64,000 nt of DNA from Gorsachius magnificus (GCA_034008185.1 CM067109.1:59326801-59390800); one strand, 5' to 3'; counted from the first letter of the stretch, positions 26,194 to 40,792 are shown. Translations and numbers: made by a program. Notes: generated by a model from the sequence alone, not told the origin.

Positions 26194-28076
26194 TATGCAA
26201 AGATTAATACTCTTCACTCACAAGACTCTCCTTGCTGACTATTTCTTTTTGCTCACCGCTTCAGAAGAGCTTCGCAGTGGTCAGCTGAATCACACAGGCG
26301 TACAAGCACTGCTTTCTGCAGCTGTCAGCTAGCTCTGCTGTGATGCTGTGCTCCATTGCATATTTTTTTAAGATAGAATGTAACTGCAAGAAATTAATTT
26401 AACCATTGTTTATTTTTTAACCATTATTAGACTACAAAGATGCTGACTATGTTTTTGCAGTCAGTTCAGACATGCACAAATCTTTTTCAACAGTGATCAA
26501 AGATAAACCTCTCCAGTACTGTTATCATCGCTTCTATTGTTAATAATAATTGCTAGTGCTGACAGGATTCTCTAATTTGGAAAAGTTTCCACTTCCTACC
26601 ACTTCCCACTCTGCATCGCCTAGTTATTGCTGGGCAGGAGTTGAACGTATAATAAGATATTTCTGTGGACTGAGAATTTGCTGGAGGAGAGTGTGATGTT
26701 TGGAGATGTGAGGCTGGAGGGAGAGGCACTGCACTGTTAGAGCACCTAAGAATAAATATGGTAGTTAAAGTAAGCCAAGTGTATTCTTATCACTGGATGC
26801 CACTTCATTAGAGAAAGAGGAAATGTGAATCCACACATTACCCCTTATAGCTGGGGAAGGTATGGCACTGTCACAGAGAAACAGGGGAAAGCTGAAACTT
26901 CCACTGCAGTATATCACTGGGGCGAGATGGTATTCCTCTGAGAAAGAACAGCATAAAATCACTGAGCTACTCACAAAAATAAATAACAGAAACAGTGTTA
27001 GAGAAGATGCTAGCCAGGATCTCTGAAATGCATATTTTTGGGTCATCCTGATAATTTTTATAGCAGTGAAACTTACCTGAGAACACAGGGAAATAGCTGG
27101 TGATATCACTAAAGTTGTAAACCACAGCAAGAAGTGGAACATGGGAACCTGCCTGTCAGCTTCTCAGAAAATGGGTGAGATAGTCACATTCATAATCTGC
27201 TTGGAATGGAGGAAGTAGGACACCACCTATTACATATCTAACCCAAAGAAAATCCTGTCTTTTAATTGTCTTTGCTAAACACATCCCACACCAGCGTAAA
27301 GTATAATTCAAAGCCTCATTTAAGTAAAACTTTCATTTTATTTTACATGTGTCTTAGGTCCACAGTAATGTCAGCTCACCTTCTGTCTTAAATAATTTTA
27401 AGGTCTGTTTTTGCTGTTGATGTCTACAAATGAAGTGCTTCCTCTTTTGAAAATTCTTTCCATTTTCAGAATCTCTCCCCTTTGTTATTTTCTCTTCACA
27501 TTTATTCTTTGTTATTTGTTCTTTCTAGGCATAGCTGTGCTTTGGGAGAGTAGGTGGAAAACAAAATGCATTTGGAGGAGTGCTAAAGCAGAGGACTTCA
27601 CAGTCTTCTGTTTGGAACCCAAAAGAAGCGCTTTTGTAAAGCTGCATGGTACCTCTCCATAGTCTGCTAGTTTTCTCTGAGAGGTAGCAATATAATGGAA
27701 AAGGACAATAGGACACTGTAATTTACATAGTCTGTTTAACAATAAGAAAAATATATCAGGTAAATATAATGCACTTCAGTTGCTGAAAAAGTCAAATTTT
27801 CTTACAAAACTTCTGAAAAGATACTCTAATAGAAATCTTTAAACCTAAGAAAAGATACAATGTCTGGCTGTGCTGTCCAGCTGCTTATGTTATGTGTTAG
27901 CTCTGGGGGCTTTTGGAAGAGCATTCCTGATTTCCAAAACTGGACTGAAAGGACAAGTAGATGCCACAAACGTGAAGTGTTCTAGGGGATTCATGGTGGA
28001 AGGGGATGATAGCAGTGCCAGCAGGGAACAATAATACTAGGTGACTGAGCCACAGCGGAAACTAACGTTTACAAAT

Positions 28077-28110
28077 TACTTGGTGAATACTACTTGGTGA
28101 ATTACTTGGA
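28077..28110 (+). repeat. Short tandem duplication
   Basis: TACTTGGTGAAT occurs twice (28077-28088 and 28091-28102) and is followed by a partial third unit, TACTTGGA. Confidence 0.7.
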
Positions 28111-31100
28111 TGAGAAAGCTATATAATATTGTTGCACAATTACAGATGTAGGGCAATGTTACTGAGATTTTTAGACAACAGCCAAAGGTAAGAGACTTAC
28201 TGAGAAGCTTAACTCATCAGCCAATATTTATCAGTCAACCTTTTATATTTGCACCATAAGATTTGTGGTATAGACAGACGAAATATAATTTATACTGCAG
28301 TTGAGAGCAGTCCATGCAGACTGATGAGACCTGAATTAGTTGCATCTAGGGCTGGCTGCCTTGAGCTCTGATGCTGAAACCAAAACCTAGGAAATTTCCC
28401 TTTCAGTGAGGACTGTGAAGTCAGCATTGCTTTGAGCTTCAGCAAAGGGTCTGCCGAGACCAGCTTACTTTGTTTCTTCAGAAAACTCCTCCAGTATGTT
28501 ACATAGTGCTCTCCAGTTATATTGGTGAGCCCGGTGAGCTATACCAGCGTTCTTGGGGAGGAACAGACACTCCTGCTCTGACACGGTATAGTTGACTCTG
28601 GATGGCAGCCAGAATGGGGCTAATAAGCCTTTATCAGCAGTGAGTAATGTTAGTCTCCTAAGGTCCTGTAGCCGTGAAATAAGGTGGAGGTGAAGAGTTA
28701 GACAGGCCAATTGCCTCCTTTATGCTGCTGATGAGATCTATGGGGAGTTGCCTTATCTTGTGCCTCTCTCCCAACTCCAAGTGCGAGCAGCAGAGCAGAG
28801 GAAAGGATTTTACGTCCCTGGCTGGGCCCTTAATGAGGTCAGCTAAGGTGAGTGGGGCTGTGGAGGGAGACAGCAGGGACAAAGGACAGTGTGACAGGCG
28901 CCTGGTGGGACAGGCTGGAGGGAGGTGGAGGGAGGAGAGGTCACACTGGGTCCGAGAGCAAGCCCGGGTACAGAGGAGACAGAATTTGGGACAGAATTTC
29001 ACCTGCCACGTGTTAACACCACAGCAAATGAATACATGTCACCCTCCTTTGCAGCTTCCTAAAAATTTATTTCCAACGCACCTATACCAGACATTGGCAG
29101 CTAAGGAAAAACCACGCTCTCTTTTTATTGCCCTCCCAAGAATTGTTCTCTCTCTCTTTCCATCTGTGCAGTTGAAGCCAAACCATTTTTCTTTCTGAGG
29201 TGGCATGGCATGCTTGTAAGTGTTTTGCATATTTTGTAACTCGGTTCGGTTGTTGCATGCACTTTCTGTATTTTTGGTTTTTATTGCTTAAGATGATTGA
29301 GCTTTTGGTGCTTTAGAAAGTTAAGAAGGCAATCTGTGACTTAACTTCAGTTGTGCTGCTAGGAAGAATCAAACTGCCTGTCAAAACATTACCTTGCAAA
29401 TCTGTATGTGGAAACACACTGCTTGTTCTCTGTGGACAAGGTAGAACTAGTAACATACAGTCAGGTAATACACAATTTGACCTAAATTAATTTCCTGTTG
29501 GAAGACAACAGCGTACTTTAAAGTAATCAAAACCCTGTAAAAGTGGATTTGTCCTTATCTGCTGAAAAGAGATTATTAGTGCAACTAGTTTAGCAAGATT
29601 AGCAAATCGTTTAAAGACAGAATGACCAGATAGACTACTTGATCTGTTCCTCTGGGACATTCAGTTCTGACTTCCAGGTAAGCAGCCCTGGAAGCACCCA
29701 GGAAACCCAAAATGGAAGTCAGCACTGTTCAGGGGTTATGCCAGCATTTTCACTGAACCGAGAAGCAGCAATACCGAAATAATTTCCATACTTGCTTTGG
29801 GAGAGATTTTCCTGAGTGTCAGAGATTTGGTAATAAATCATACAGCAATAGCACACATTCCTCTGCCTATTTATTACAGTGATTTTATCTTCAGAGGAGA
29901 GTATCCACTTTTATTCTGTCTTTCAAGAATGTATTTAAAATTGAATTTATTTTTTTTTGTGAGCAATGAACTGAGCCATGTTAAGAAACTGCAGGTACCT
30001 TTCTGTATCAAGTTGTTTGTGAAATATCATTTGTGTATAGTATTGTGTTTTTCTGAACTGCCTTTTTCTGACTAGTTTCTGCAGTTAGTAAGGAAATGGT
30101 AGTGCCACAAAATCTTTCCTGAATTTCTAATGAGGTATAATAAATATCTGCCTTTAGCTTTTTTTCAGACTAAACAGCTAACAATAAATTATATGGAATA
30201 TAAATGGATAGAAAATTGCTAACATTACCAACTGTAAAGTGTGCCATACTGGGGCACTGTTTGGTGTATTTTAGTTTTTTTCTCTCATAGCACTTCAGAA
30301 GGAAAAACATCCATGTATATACAGGGGTGCATACTTATCTGGAAGTACACACACAAAGGAGAAGGAATTTGTCCATCATTACTTTCTAAGAGCAGTTTTC
30401 CAAGAACAACGGTTTAGTTAGCTGCCCACTTTTTAGATTTTTTTTTTAAATAAAGATTAAGTGATATCAAATAGCAAAACAATTTATTTTGTTGTGCAAT
30501 ACCAAGTACTCTATTAATGTTACTGAAGAAAGGAAAAGGTAATTTAATTAATTGTAAAAATACTGCTTTTTTTCAAACCCTCACTTAATGTGTTTTTTTG
30601 CTATTGTTTGCATATTAAAATTGCAGGTACTTCAGGAAAGGGATTGCTAAATATTATATCTATGTAACTAGTATTTTATAGCTTTTCTTTTTTCACATAG
30701 AAGAACGCTATACAAAAATAGCCAGAAGTGCACAGCCATAGTGCAGAAGACTTGATTCTGAAGTTTGCTTGTCTTGTGGTCTGATTGATAACGAATGAAC
30801 TGGTGTGACACGTTCAGCTTGCCCTCATCAGAAGCAAACTCATAACCTATGAGACTTACATAAACTTCTGACAGAAACAGTAGCTATTTTACTTCCCAGT
30901 CAGAGAGCAGAAATTAGTGTTGTGCTTCTACAAGGCAATTTCCTAACCGTTCTGTACAGAGGAGAGCCTGATCTGTGTAGTGTCCTTTGCAAAGGAGGCA
31001 TTGGGGAACCACTATATAGCTCTAGGATGCTAGGTCTTGTACCAGTCTTTAAATATCATTACGCCTCTCTTCACTGAAGAAAGATGCCATATGACATAAG

Positions 31101-33171
31101 ATACGATGAGAATGGGGACATCAAAACTCCAGCTTTCCTGATTCCTGCATACATGCCCTAACATGTCTTCCTGTATATCACATGAGCAAATATTATGACT
31201 AAAATTATAAGTATGTGCATACTTAATTCTCACTGACCCTTTTTTGACCTTAATTCACCTCCTTTTTCAACCATGTTTAAACAAAAAACACAGAAAAAAC
31301 CCCCAAAGCAACAACAAAAACAAAAGAAGCAAACACTGTGAGGATGGAGAGTTCAGTAAGGTGTGTTCTGCACCACTTCATTAAATGCTGCTGCTTCTAA
31401 TGTAATGAAATCTGAGTTACATCTGCTGCTCAAGCTCTGTGAAGAGGTTTTTTTTCTAGCCAAATAAGAAACAGCACAGGAGACTAGAAGTATAGCAAAC
31501 TCCATCAGTACCATTTTGGAGAGAAATACAGCAAGTGTTTGCACATATGCATGACTTTTAAATACAGTTTCAATGAAAGTTAACCTAAATAAATTGAGCG
31601 ATCATTTTGAATTCCATCATGGAATACAGGAGACCCTGTCAGCACAAGACCCCAAATCTCCTCAAAGAGAGGCAGGAGAGCTTTTCAGAAAATATGCCAG
31701 TTCTAAGGTGTGGAGCAATACAGGCAACATCTGTGCTTGCTCTTTTGCTGTGGAGGTTATAAATTCTGCAAAAGTTTAAATACTGGCTGTTTCAAAATAA
31801 ACTCATTTCCAGCAAAGAGCAGAAATGCATGGTGGTCAGCGGGAGGAAGTGTGCAGGAGGGAAAAGCCTCAGGCAGCCCCAAGAGATGCAAGTGTGAATC
31901 TTTTACAGTATTGGTACCACTTTTGTCTTACCATTTCTGTTGCATTAAGAGTCCACTAATCCATGAGTAGCATGCCATTTAAGCGTGTAATTGCCTGTCT
32001 TTATCTGTTTTTATGTGAATTCCTAACAGAACAAAGCAAGTTATATTCTATATTAAACCCAAGTAGTATAAGCTCAGAAGCTTAAGGAGAGGCAGATATA
32101 AATAAACATGAAGAGACTAAACATTAAGTATATAGTGGGGTTTTCCTTTTCTGTGTCTTTTGGATAAGACAGCTTATTAATAAACAGTAAACTACTGCTT
32201 GGGGAATAGTGTTTTGGTTTTTATAAATATCAACTCCTGGTTACAAGATTACATTTGGGAGCCAGAAAACCTGTTTAGAAAAAAATAAATTCAAGTTAAG
32301 CAAAGAAAATATATTTCTGAATTTACAAAGAGGTTGAATAACTTCTCCTTTGCTCAGCTTCCATGTACTCTTCCACATCCATGCTGAATCAGGAGGAGAC
32401 TTTTTTTGTAAGTCTCCTGGTCTGTCTACAAGAAGATTGTTGAGGAAAGTTTGTTAAGTGCAAGCCTTCAGACACAGTGTTTGAATGGGCTTTGTATGAA
32501 CCCAGCTGCTGCAACACTGAAATCCACATATCCTTGATTAACTAAGTCCCTAGCTATGTGAATTGAAATGTGGATAGAGAAATTAATGCAGCCTACTTAG
32601 AAAGTGTTACAGCCCTTATATCTTGGTAAGATCTTGCTAAGGTCTGCTTACAGGAAACATGATTCTGGAAGAAGTCCCTGAATTCTTGTAGCCCACTGAA
32701 TTGGTGTCTCAAGACTTCTTCAGAGCCCTCAACTGATGATGTAGTTTCCCAAGATACCAAAGACAAGCTCAAGACTCTGTGTGTCACATCCTACGACCTA
32801 CAGTTTCTTTGCCTCCAGCTTTTCAATCCTGTTCCAATCCCTTGCATCATCTCTTATGACTACCTGAACAGCAGAGACAAAAAAAAATAAAGAGGGACCA
32901 GAATTAACTTTTCTGACAATACCAAGAACTTAGATTGGTTCAGCTTTCTCGAGGATCTTGACAATCTATTTAGGGTGTCTATTCCCTGAGTTTTGATTTC
33001 AGCATTAGGTGTATTTGCTACCTTCATATGGTTTTCCTTTTTAAAACATTGTCTCCTGCAGTTTCCATCTGCTCCCGCTCCAAATTGGTGGTGAACTACT
33101 ACTCAAGAGGACAAAAGTATTGTGAAAGTGAAAACATTCTTCTATTCTTCTACTCTGTCCTTTGAAAATGT

Positions 33172-34836
33172 TTGCCCAAACACACTGTTATGACAAGGGG
33201 GAACATTGCCACTAAGGATGAGGAAAAGGCTGAGATACTCAACGCCTTCTTTGCCTCGGTCTTTAATGGCCCGACAAGTTATCCCCAGGGTACCCAGCCT
33301 CCTGAGCTGGAAGATGGGGACAGAGAGTGGAATGAACCCCCCTTAATCCAGGAGGAAGCAGTCTTTGACCTGCTATGCCAACTGGACATCCACAAGTCTA
33401 TGGGGCCGGATGGGATCCACCCAAGAGTGCTGAAGGAGCTGGCAGAGGAGCTTGCCAAGCCACTCTCTATCATTTATCAGCAGTCCTGGAGAACAGGGGA
33501 GGTCCCAGATGACTGGAGGTTGGCAAACGTGACGCCTCTCTTCAAGAAGGGCCGGAAGGAGGATCCGGGGAACTACAGACCAGTCAGCCTAACCTCGGTA
33601 CCGGGGAAGATTATGGAGCGGTTTATCTTGAGTGTGCTCACCAGGCACATGGAGGGCAATCAGGGGATCAGGCCCAGTCAGCATGGGTTCACGAAAGGCA
33701 GGTCTTGCCTAACCAACCTGATTTCCTTCTATGACCAGGTGACCCGCCTGGTAGATGAGGGAAAGGCTGTGGATGTTGTCTACCTGGACTTCAGCAAAGC
33801 CCTCGACACAGTCTCCCATAGCATTCTCCTGGAGAAGCTGGCAGTTCATGGCCTAGATGGATGTACTCTTCGCTGGGTTAAAAACTGGCTGGGTGGCCGA
33901 GCCCAGAGAGTCGTGGTGAATGGAGCTAAATCCAGTTGGCGGCCGGTCACATGCGGTGTCCCCCAGGGCTCAGTTTTAGGGCCGGTCTTGTTTAATATCT
34001 TTATCAATGACCTGGACGAGGGGATTGAGTGTGCCCTCAGTAAATTTGCAGATGACACCAAACTGGGTGGTAATGTTGATCTGCTGGAGGGGAGGAGGGC
34101 TCTGCAAAGGGACCTGGACAGGCTGGATCGATGGGCCAAGGCCAATTGTATGAGGTTCAACAAGGCCAAGTGCCGGGTCCTGCACTTTGGTCACAACAAC
34201 CCCATGCAGCGCTACAGGCTTGGGGAAGAGTGGCTGGAAAGCTGCCTGGTGGAAAAAGACCTGGGGGTACTGATTGACAGCCGGCTGAATATGAGCCAGC
34301 AGTGTGCCCAGGTGGCCAAGAAGGCCAATGGCATCCTGGCTTGTATCAGGAATAGTGTGGCCAGCAGGAGCAGGGAAGTGATCGTGCCCCTGTACTCGGT
34401 GCTGGTGAGGCCGCACCTCGAATACTGTGTTCAGTTTTGGGCCCCTCACTACAAGAAAGATGTTGCCTTGCTGGAACATGTCCAGAGGAGAGCAACCAAG
34501 CTGGTGAGGGGTCTGGAACACAAGTCATACGAGGAGCGGCTGAGGGAACTGGGGTTGTTTAGTCTGGAGAAGGGAGACCTGATCGCCCTCTACAACTACC
34601 TGAAAGGAGGCTGTAGTGAGGTGGGGGTCGGCCTCTTCTCCCTGGTAACAGACGACAGGACGAGGGGGAATGGCTTGAAGCTGCGCCAGGGCAGGTTTAG
34701 GCTAGACATTAGGAAAAACTTCTTCACCGAGAGGGTTGTCAGGCTCTGGAATGGGCTATCCAGGGAGGTGGTGGAGTCCTCATCCCTTGAGGTCTTTAAA
34801 AGAAGGATAGATGAGGTGCTCAGAGACATGGTTTAG
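33172..34836 (+). CDS. CR1 ORF2 C-terminal part: reverse transcriptase, endonuclease missing
   Basis: An uninterrupted 554-codon frame covers the CR1 reverse transcriptase and C-terminal region. Visible RT blocks in order are [17 protein letters not shown] (about residues 134-150), [29 protein letters not shown] with the motif A Asp at residue 206 (GAC 33787-33789), [20 protein letters not shown], and the catalytic FADD at 34045-34056 (residues 292-295). The C-terminus ends EVLRDMV. The first codons before about 33190 are flanking DNA, so the ATG at 33172 is a chance start. ALDT replaces the usual AFDT after motif A. At about 34572 the usual RRLR segment of SLEKRRLRGDL is missing, an in-frame 12-base loss. 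Without the N-terminal endonuclease it is expected to be non-mobile; expression is unknown. Confidence 0.85.
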   Translation: MPKHTVMTRGNIATKDEEKAEILNAFFASVFNGPTSYPQGTQPPELEDGDREWNEPPLIQEEAVFDLLCQLDIHKSMGPDGIHPRVLKELAEELAKPLSIIYQQSWRTGEVPDDWRLANVTPLFKKGRKEDPGNYRPVSLTSVPGKIMERFILSVLTRHMEGNQGIRPSQHGFTKGRSCLTNLISFYDQVTRLVDEGKAVDVVYLDFSKALDTVSHSILLEKLAVHGLDGCTLRWVKNWLGGRAQRVVVNGAKSSWRPVTCGVPQGSVLGPVLFNIFINDLDEGIECALSKFADDTKLGGNVDLLEGRRALQRDLDRLDRWAKANCMRFNKAKCRVLHFGHNNPMQRYRLGEEWLESCLVEKDLGVLIDSRLNMSQQCAQVAKKANGILACIRNSVASRSREVIVPLYSVLVRPHLEYCVQFWAPHYKKDVALLEHVQRRATKLVRGLEHKSYEERLRELGLFSLEKGDLIALYNYLKGGCSEVGVGLFSLVTDDRTRGNGLKLRQGRFRLDIRKNFFTERVVRLWNGLSREVVESSSLEVFKRRIDEVLRDMV

Positions 34837-34929
34837 TGGTGGGATGGCAGTGCTAGGTTAACGGTTGGACTCGATGATCTTAAAGGTCTTTTCCAACTGA
34901 GGTGATTCTATGATTCTATGATTCTATGA
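33190..34929 (+). mobile_element. CR1 LINE, 5'-truncated, with long open reverse transcriptase ORF
   Basis: The fragment begins within the linker before the RT ([17 protein letters not shown]) and runs to the 3' tail with three ATTCTATG units at about 34905-34929. It lies in the same orientation as PCSK5. The homology start is approximate (within about 20 nt). The endonuclease and ORF1 portions are missing, so it is not an autonomous element. The closing 3' UTR (AACGGTTGGACTCGATGATC) matches the copy at 62389-63019, marking one subfamily. Confidence 0.95.
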
Positions 34930-37900
34930 CATTGATCCATTTTTTGCTTAACAGGGAAGTTGCATGATGCTGACCAATGAGAGAGAACAAAAATCTGAGA
35001 GGTTCCTGTCTGTTAAGCCCACTCATGTTGGGCACGCCATCTGCTTTCACTCTGTCTGGCTGCTGCTGCTTCCCCAGTAATCAAACATTTCAAGTATTGG
35101 CCACACTGTGTGAAGCAGCTTTGATCTTGTTTGGGACTTCAAACATACTGATAGCCTGAGACCTTGTTATACATTGTGTAAACTACTACCCCTGAAACAT
35201 TCTAAGGACTAATTCAGTAGATTTCTCAATGAATGAATCTACCAGGGTGGTCAAAACCACTTTGTAAGCTTGGTTTGTTACTTTGCCAAGCCCTAGAAAA
35301 AGTCTTAAATTGTCTCAACATTTGAAAGACTCACACACAAGATTTATCCCACAATGTAATAGGAAAAATAAACCTGAGGCTGAGCCATTCATCTCTTTTT
35401 GCAGCTATAACAGGTAGAAGTTGTACATATGAGTGTGACTGTGAATGAAACAGAGGTTATGACCCATGTTGCCTCCAGGCAGGCACTAAGGAACAGGGAT
35501 CCCCTGATGCAGTTGTGTTGGATGGGGAAGGACAGGAATAACTTACATGTCTGTATATGTGTTTAGATAAAAAAAAAAGCTAAGTCACCACCATTTTTCT
35601 TCTAGGGAGATGTGAATAGGAGTGCTACTAGGAAACTGATTCAAATAGGAAAGTTCAAATTAAAAGGCCAGCAATGACAGCACTGAGCAGGTTTCCCCCA
35701 TTTCTCCTTTCTGTAGCAACCCTATGATTGCGGTCATAGCGCGTCAAGTTTTTAATTTAATTCATGTGTTGATTTTGGGGGAGAGGCAAGGAGAGAAATA
35801 CAGAGCTATCAAATAAAACATGTATTGTGAATTGAAAAGTTCTCACCTAGATTCTTGTTTTGCCCTTTGCAACCATGTTAAATCCTGGCATCCATAAGTA
35901 AAGGATGACAGGTTAACTGAGAGAAAGTGGCTGAACAGGAAAAAAAAAAGCTGTTTTGGCTGTTCTTTAGGGGAAAAAAAGAGAACTCTTTAATAATAAA
36001 GCAGCTATGAGCAACAGTGCTGTTAATGAGATGCTGTGCAACAAAGTACACAAGCACATGATGGTGTCTCATGTGCCATACCAGAATTTGGCATCCATCT
36101 GAATGCTTTGCAGATCAAGGATAGATTTAAGCGTATTCCTAAACTTATGCATGTACTTAAAAGTTTTGCTGATTTTTTGAGTGTCCCCCAAACCAGCATT
36201 AATTGGCTGCTAACTGGCCCTAACTTTGTGCTTAAATAAGCCTATTATTACATTGTGATTACTCTTTAGTTGGTTTTGTGGATTGTTTTATGCCAAGCCC
36301 TAGATCTGTACAGGAATTGACCAGGGTGTCTGTAAAAAGACTTTGAAATGGATGTTCAGCTGAACTGATACAAAAACCTCTTTTATTTTATACAGTGCCA
36401 AGGTTATAAAAACAAAACCAACTTTCTTCTTGCTTTTAGAAACCTTTTTTTTCTTGAAAGATCTTTATCTTTCATACAAATAGCAGAGCAACCACATACA
36501 CTCATATTTTTCTATTTTAAAGCAATCCATATCTATGCACAGAGATGCTCATTAATTAAAATTTCTAGATTTTGCTCCAGAAGTAATAAAAAATTATTTT
36601 TTCAGAAATTTTTGTTACTTACTCCTAAATGTAAAGGTCAAAAGGGGAAAAAACTCGAAAACATCACCTCATTTGAGTGTTTTATATCAATTCCCTATTG
36701 ACATTATTCCTGTGCATATTTAATTGAGTTTTATTCATAGCAAGTTTCTGTGTGTATTTAGAGTGGAGTTGTCCACGATAACACTTATATTTAAAGCAAC
36801 ACCTAAGTTCAGACACCAAAACTCCCTCTCAAAGTATTTGAAGGCTCTTAAATGGCAGAAAAAAGTTTATTTCTCCCAGATCGCACTTCCTACTGAGGTT
36901 TCTGTGGAGTTTCTGACACAGAGGTACTGTAGTCTCACAGAAGCCAGCAGCAGGAACTGAACTCCTTTGGCTGATTAATTGCACAGACATGGCAGAGGAC
37001 TGACTGTATGATCATTTCATTTGACTAACAAGCAGTATGACTGGCAATCTGCAATCACAAGCTCAGAACTCCTAAGTAAGTAAGCTGCAATAGGTTTTCA
37101 GTAGGACATAAATATATTAGATAAAAGATTGCATTTGTAAAAGAGTCACATCTATAAGAGCATTAATCTTAATGATTAACTGTTAAAAAATCTTACACCT
37201 TGTAGTTGCATGTTTATCTTACTCTGTACTTGTTAGGCCAGAAATTTCCCCCCTTCAAAAATCTTGTCTGTGTTAAGTTACTTACATGGTGCAACCAAGT
37301 CATGTCTTCACCCTCTCTTAGATAAATTAAATTCTTTGAGCTTGTTAAGAATCACTGTAAATTGTGTTTTTAGGACTTGGTTCAGAAAACAAGCAGCAAG
37401 GACTCATTGCTCATTTTCCAAGAGCATCCTTTTTGAAATATCAGTACTAGGCACATGCACATACCGTTCCAGGAATAATGTCAATGCTAGCATTAAAAAA
37501 AGTGTGTTAACCCACTTTTCTTGCTATCCCGATGCTTAACTATCAAAGAATAATACACGGCTTCATAGAGTATCTTCTTGAAGTTGTAGGTGACTGTCTA
37601 TCTTACATCTTAAATCCTTTTCACCACTACTGTGTTTCTGGACACTTTCTCTCGTTTTGTGCCTTGCACTCTCAGTCCTACGTGCGTAATTTTACATATG
37701 GTTTTATATAAAATAATACTAGAAGCACACCACTTCAATAGGTTCACTTTCATAAGCAATCCAGATCACTGTTGCTATTGCCATCATTACTTCCTACTCC
37801 ACTAATTTCTGTGTCATCGGTTTTGAGTGTGCTACAGGAGAACATAATTTCAACTTAGCCTGAACTACAAGGAAGCATTGTAGCCTCTTAAGATTTGAGA

Positions 37901-38457
37901 CTTAATAATTGTACATGTTCAGTAATGTTTCCTTAAACAAAATGAGTATGATATCTGTTAAGCCATCATAATGGCTTCAAAGTACAAACTGCCATGTCAA
38001 ATCTTCTGTTAACTTCCTTATGAGTGGCTATGTTATTAAGTGCTTACAGATTCATACTATGTCTGTAATGGATCCAAAGATCTCACTACAGTTTTTAAGT
38101 AAATAAAAATATTTTTGTACTGCTTCATGCATTTCTATGGTATGATATTACAGTTGCAAAAAACCAATTAGTTTACTGGAGGTACATTGTATTTCCCAAG
38201 AATTCTCCCTTTTGCTTGGAAGACACTTTTTAGCTTTGCAATGTATTTTTGGCACATATTCATGTTAAAATGGTATTTTCAGTTAAAGAGCAGAGCCAGT
38301 AGGAGAAACAAGGAAAAGAAGATCCATTTAAGCCAAGATTTAAAAAAAACAGAAGAGGTGGATAGAGACTGTAGGAATGACAAGGAAGAATGCAGACCAC
38401 AGAGAAGAGAAGCCACAAAGAGTATTTTGTAGCTGTAGTAACAGGAAGAGCGGTGGA

Positions 38458-38483
38458 CACAGAGGAATTGTCACAGAGGAATT
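38458..38483 (+). repeat. Short tandem duplication
   Basis: CACAGAGGAATT is repeated directly with a 2-nt spacer (GT). It is probably a replication-slippage product. Confidence 0.7.
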
Positions 38484-40792
38484 AAGAACTCTTACCTTTA
38501 GTTTGTTTCTGATTATGTATAGTTTTCCCTTCTGACAATGCTCTGATCATAATTTCTTTAGTACTTTCTCTGGGTGTCTCATCTTCTGATTTTGTGGGTT
38601 TTTTAAGATTCCTGCAAATGCTAAGACAGTGATCATTGACAGGTATCATTTAAAATTTGAGACTGCCCTTATGCAGACTCTACGTAAGCCTGACAGTCAC
38701 GAATTTGATTTTCCTCCTAGTCCCAGGTAGACAAATTACATTTTCTAGTCTAGTGCATACTGAGGTTGTATATTCTGTCTGTCTACAGGAATACATTCTT
38801 CTAGTATCAGTTCAAAACCATGTTCTCAGTTCAGTTCCACATATACAATTACTTTATTTGCCAGTGACAGAATTTCATAGTACTGCTGTAGGCAATACAA
38901 TCTAGGTGTCTCTAGTGATAAAGATGGGGGTTTAGTTTAGCAGGAGCTCCCCAAGTCCCTTAAAGCACTGTTACTAGAAAGCTCCATAGACATTGGTCAG
39001 TGGCCAGTTCTCCTTAAAAAGTGTTTGCAAATACATTGGACCTCTCCAGAACTTTTTGCCATATCTATATCTTCTGATATAGCTTGAATCCTGACACTCT
39101 GCTGAGATTTCCTTTAAAACCCTTTGCAATTTTCACAACATTTTTACATTCATTGCCTGTTCTGCAGTCTTTCATGCACAGCTGTGTCATATGTCTCTGG
39201 ACTAACATCCTTCAGCATTGCAGAAGGACTTTTAACATTTAATCAGCTGAGTCAAATTTCATGAGACAGTAACAAGAGTAACTGTGTGGTACTTTTTTGC
39301 CTTATGCAAATCTTTTGTTTTGTTTTGTTCTTGAATAGCCTTTCCTTTTCCTTCCCAGGCCTCCCTAGATTTCTCTGGGCTAGTTCTCTCATTTCTGCCA
39401 GATGATCTCATCTGCAAAATATAACTAGCCACTCCCTCTAGTGGTTTGGCCTTATCTTCCCAGGTTTCTCTTATAATACATAGTAGGCCTTGCATTCATC
39501 AACCATAGCACGTTCAAATGGTGAAAAGCCCATTGGTGCCTAGGGCACTTACTTCCCTATAGGCAAGCTAAAATAGCAGCCATTCATCTTAGTCTGATCC
39601 TGTACTCTTAATGAATTTTCACAGCATGCATTTCAGTGTTAGATTAAACATTTCTGTAAGGCTAGGGAGGGTATGGAGTGATTTTTATACTTCTGTCTCA
39701 AGAGAATAGTTTCATGAGTTTAAAGTTTGTCCTCTGGCAAGTTATAATCTCCTCTGACATACCAAACAAGCAAATAATGGGACCAAGGGTACAATAACCT
39801 GATGGCTTTTTATGGTTCTTAGGGAAAAGGCTTCTAGGTATCGAGTAGCATAGACGTTTATTGCTGAAGTAAAAGCACTGTGAAACAGTTCCAGCCTCAG
39901 GAACTCCACATGCCTACAAGAAAACAGGGAAAAACTCCTCCATTACTAATAATGGAATATGGGGTTGTCATATTCCAACCTACACATGCCTTGTTTTTCC
40001 TACCCATTTTTGTCCCTTGAGGAGGAGTAGGGATGTGTATCTTTCCTTCAGCCTCCTGAACAAGTCCAGTTGTCTCATATACCTCCCTCTCATTGTTCCT
40101 CTCTCCCTCCCTCTCTGCCAGGACATCTCACCATTAACACCAGATGTCACCAGGCTATTGCCTTCTGGATCAGAGGGACAAGCACACGACATAAAATAGA
40201 GAAAAAAGGACTGCAGTAATGCAAGAGTCCTTAAAATTGGGGTAGGAGCATTCAGACCCAACAGCTCTTCATCTGTTTCCTCGCAAATCCCCTCATTCCT
40301 ACAAGTCCATAACATTCTTAGAAAAACAGGTTTCCTGGTTCATCCTAAATCAGCTCCCTGCTCACCGCCCAGCATTCCCATAACAGCATATCCTTCTTAA
40401 ACATCACTTTCCCTGTAAAATCAAAAGAGAGGGGAAAGGGATGGTAGTGGGTTTGTGTAAGCCCCAGGCTCCTCCCACTCTCATCAGTCTCTGGGAATGT
40501 TAATGATTAATTGAAGCCATCTGCTCAGGGCCTTCTCTCCATGTGATTAGTTTGATTCTGTCACATATGTTCACACAAAGTCTAAATAAAACCACCTTCT
40601 CCTATGCTTCTTAACTATTTGAGACAGAAGTAATGATCTTTGACTTGAAAACAGCTTAAAAAGTAAATTGTGAGGAGACTGTCTTTGGTAGTATAGAATG
40701 AATCCTTAGAAATGTAGAAAATTATTTTAAAGCAAGACTTACCATCTCTCTGTTTGTTATCTTAGACGTAACGAAAACGTGAGGTCTAGCTT

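Noticed and set aside
28722..29198. 158-codon open frame on the + strand with a GTGAGT donor-like site near 28849
   Set aside because: The GC-richer patch lengthens ORFs on both strands. No homology was recognised and no matching acceptor with coding continuity was found.
33976..34521. 181-codon antisense frame inside the CR1 at 33 kb
   Set aside because: It is a shadow of the real RT frame on the other strand; a similar antisense frame recurs in the 62-kb copy for the same reason.
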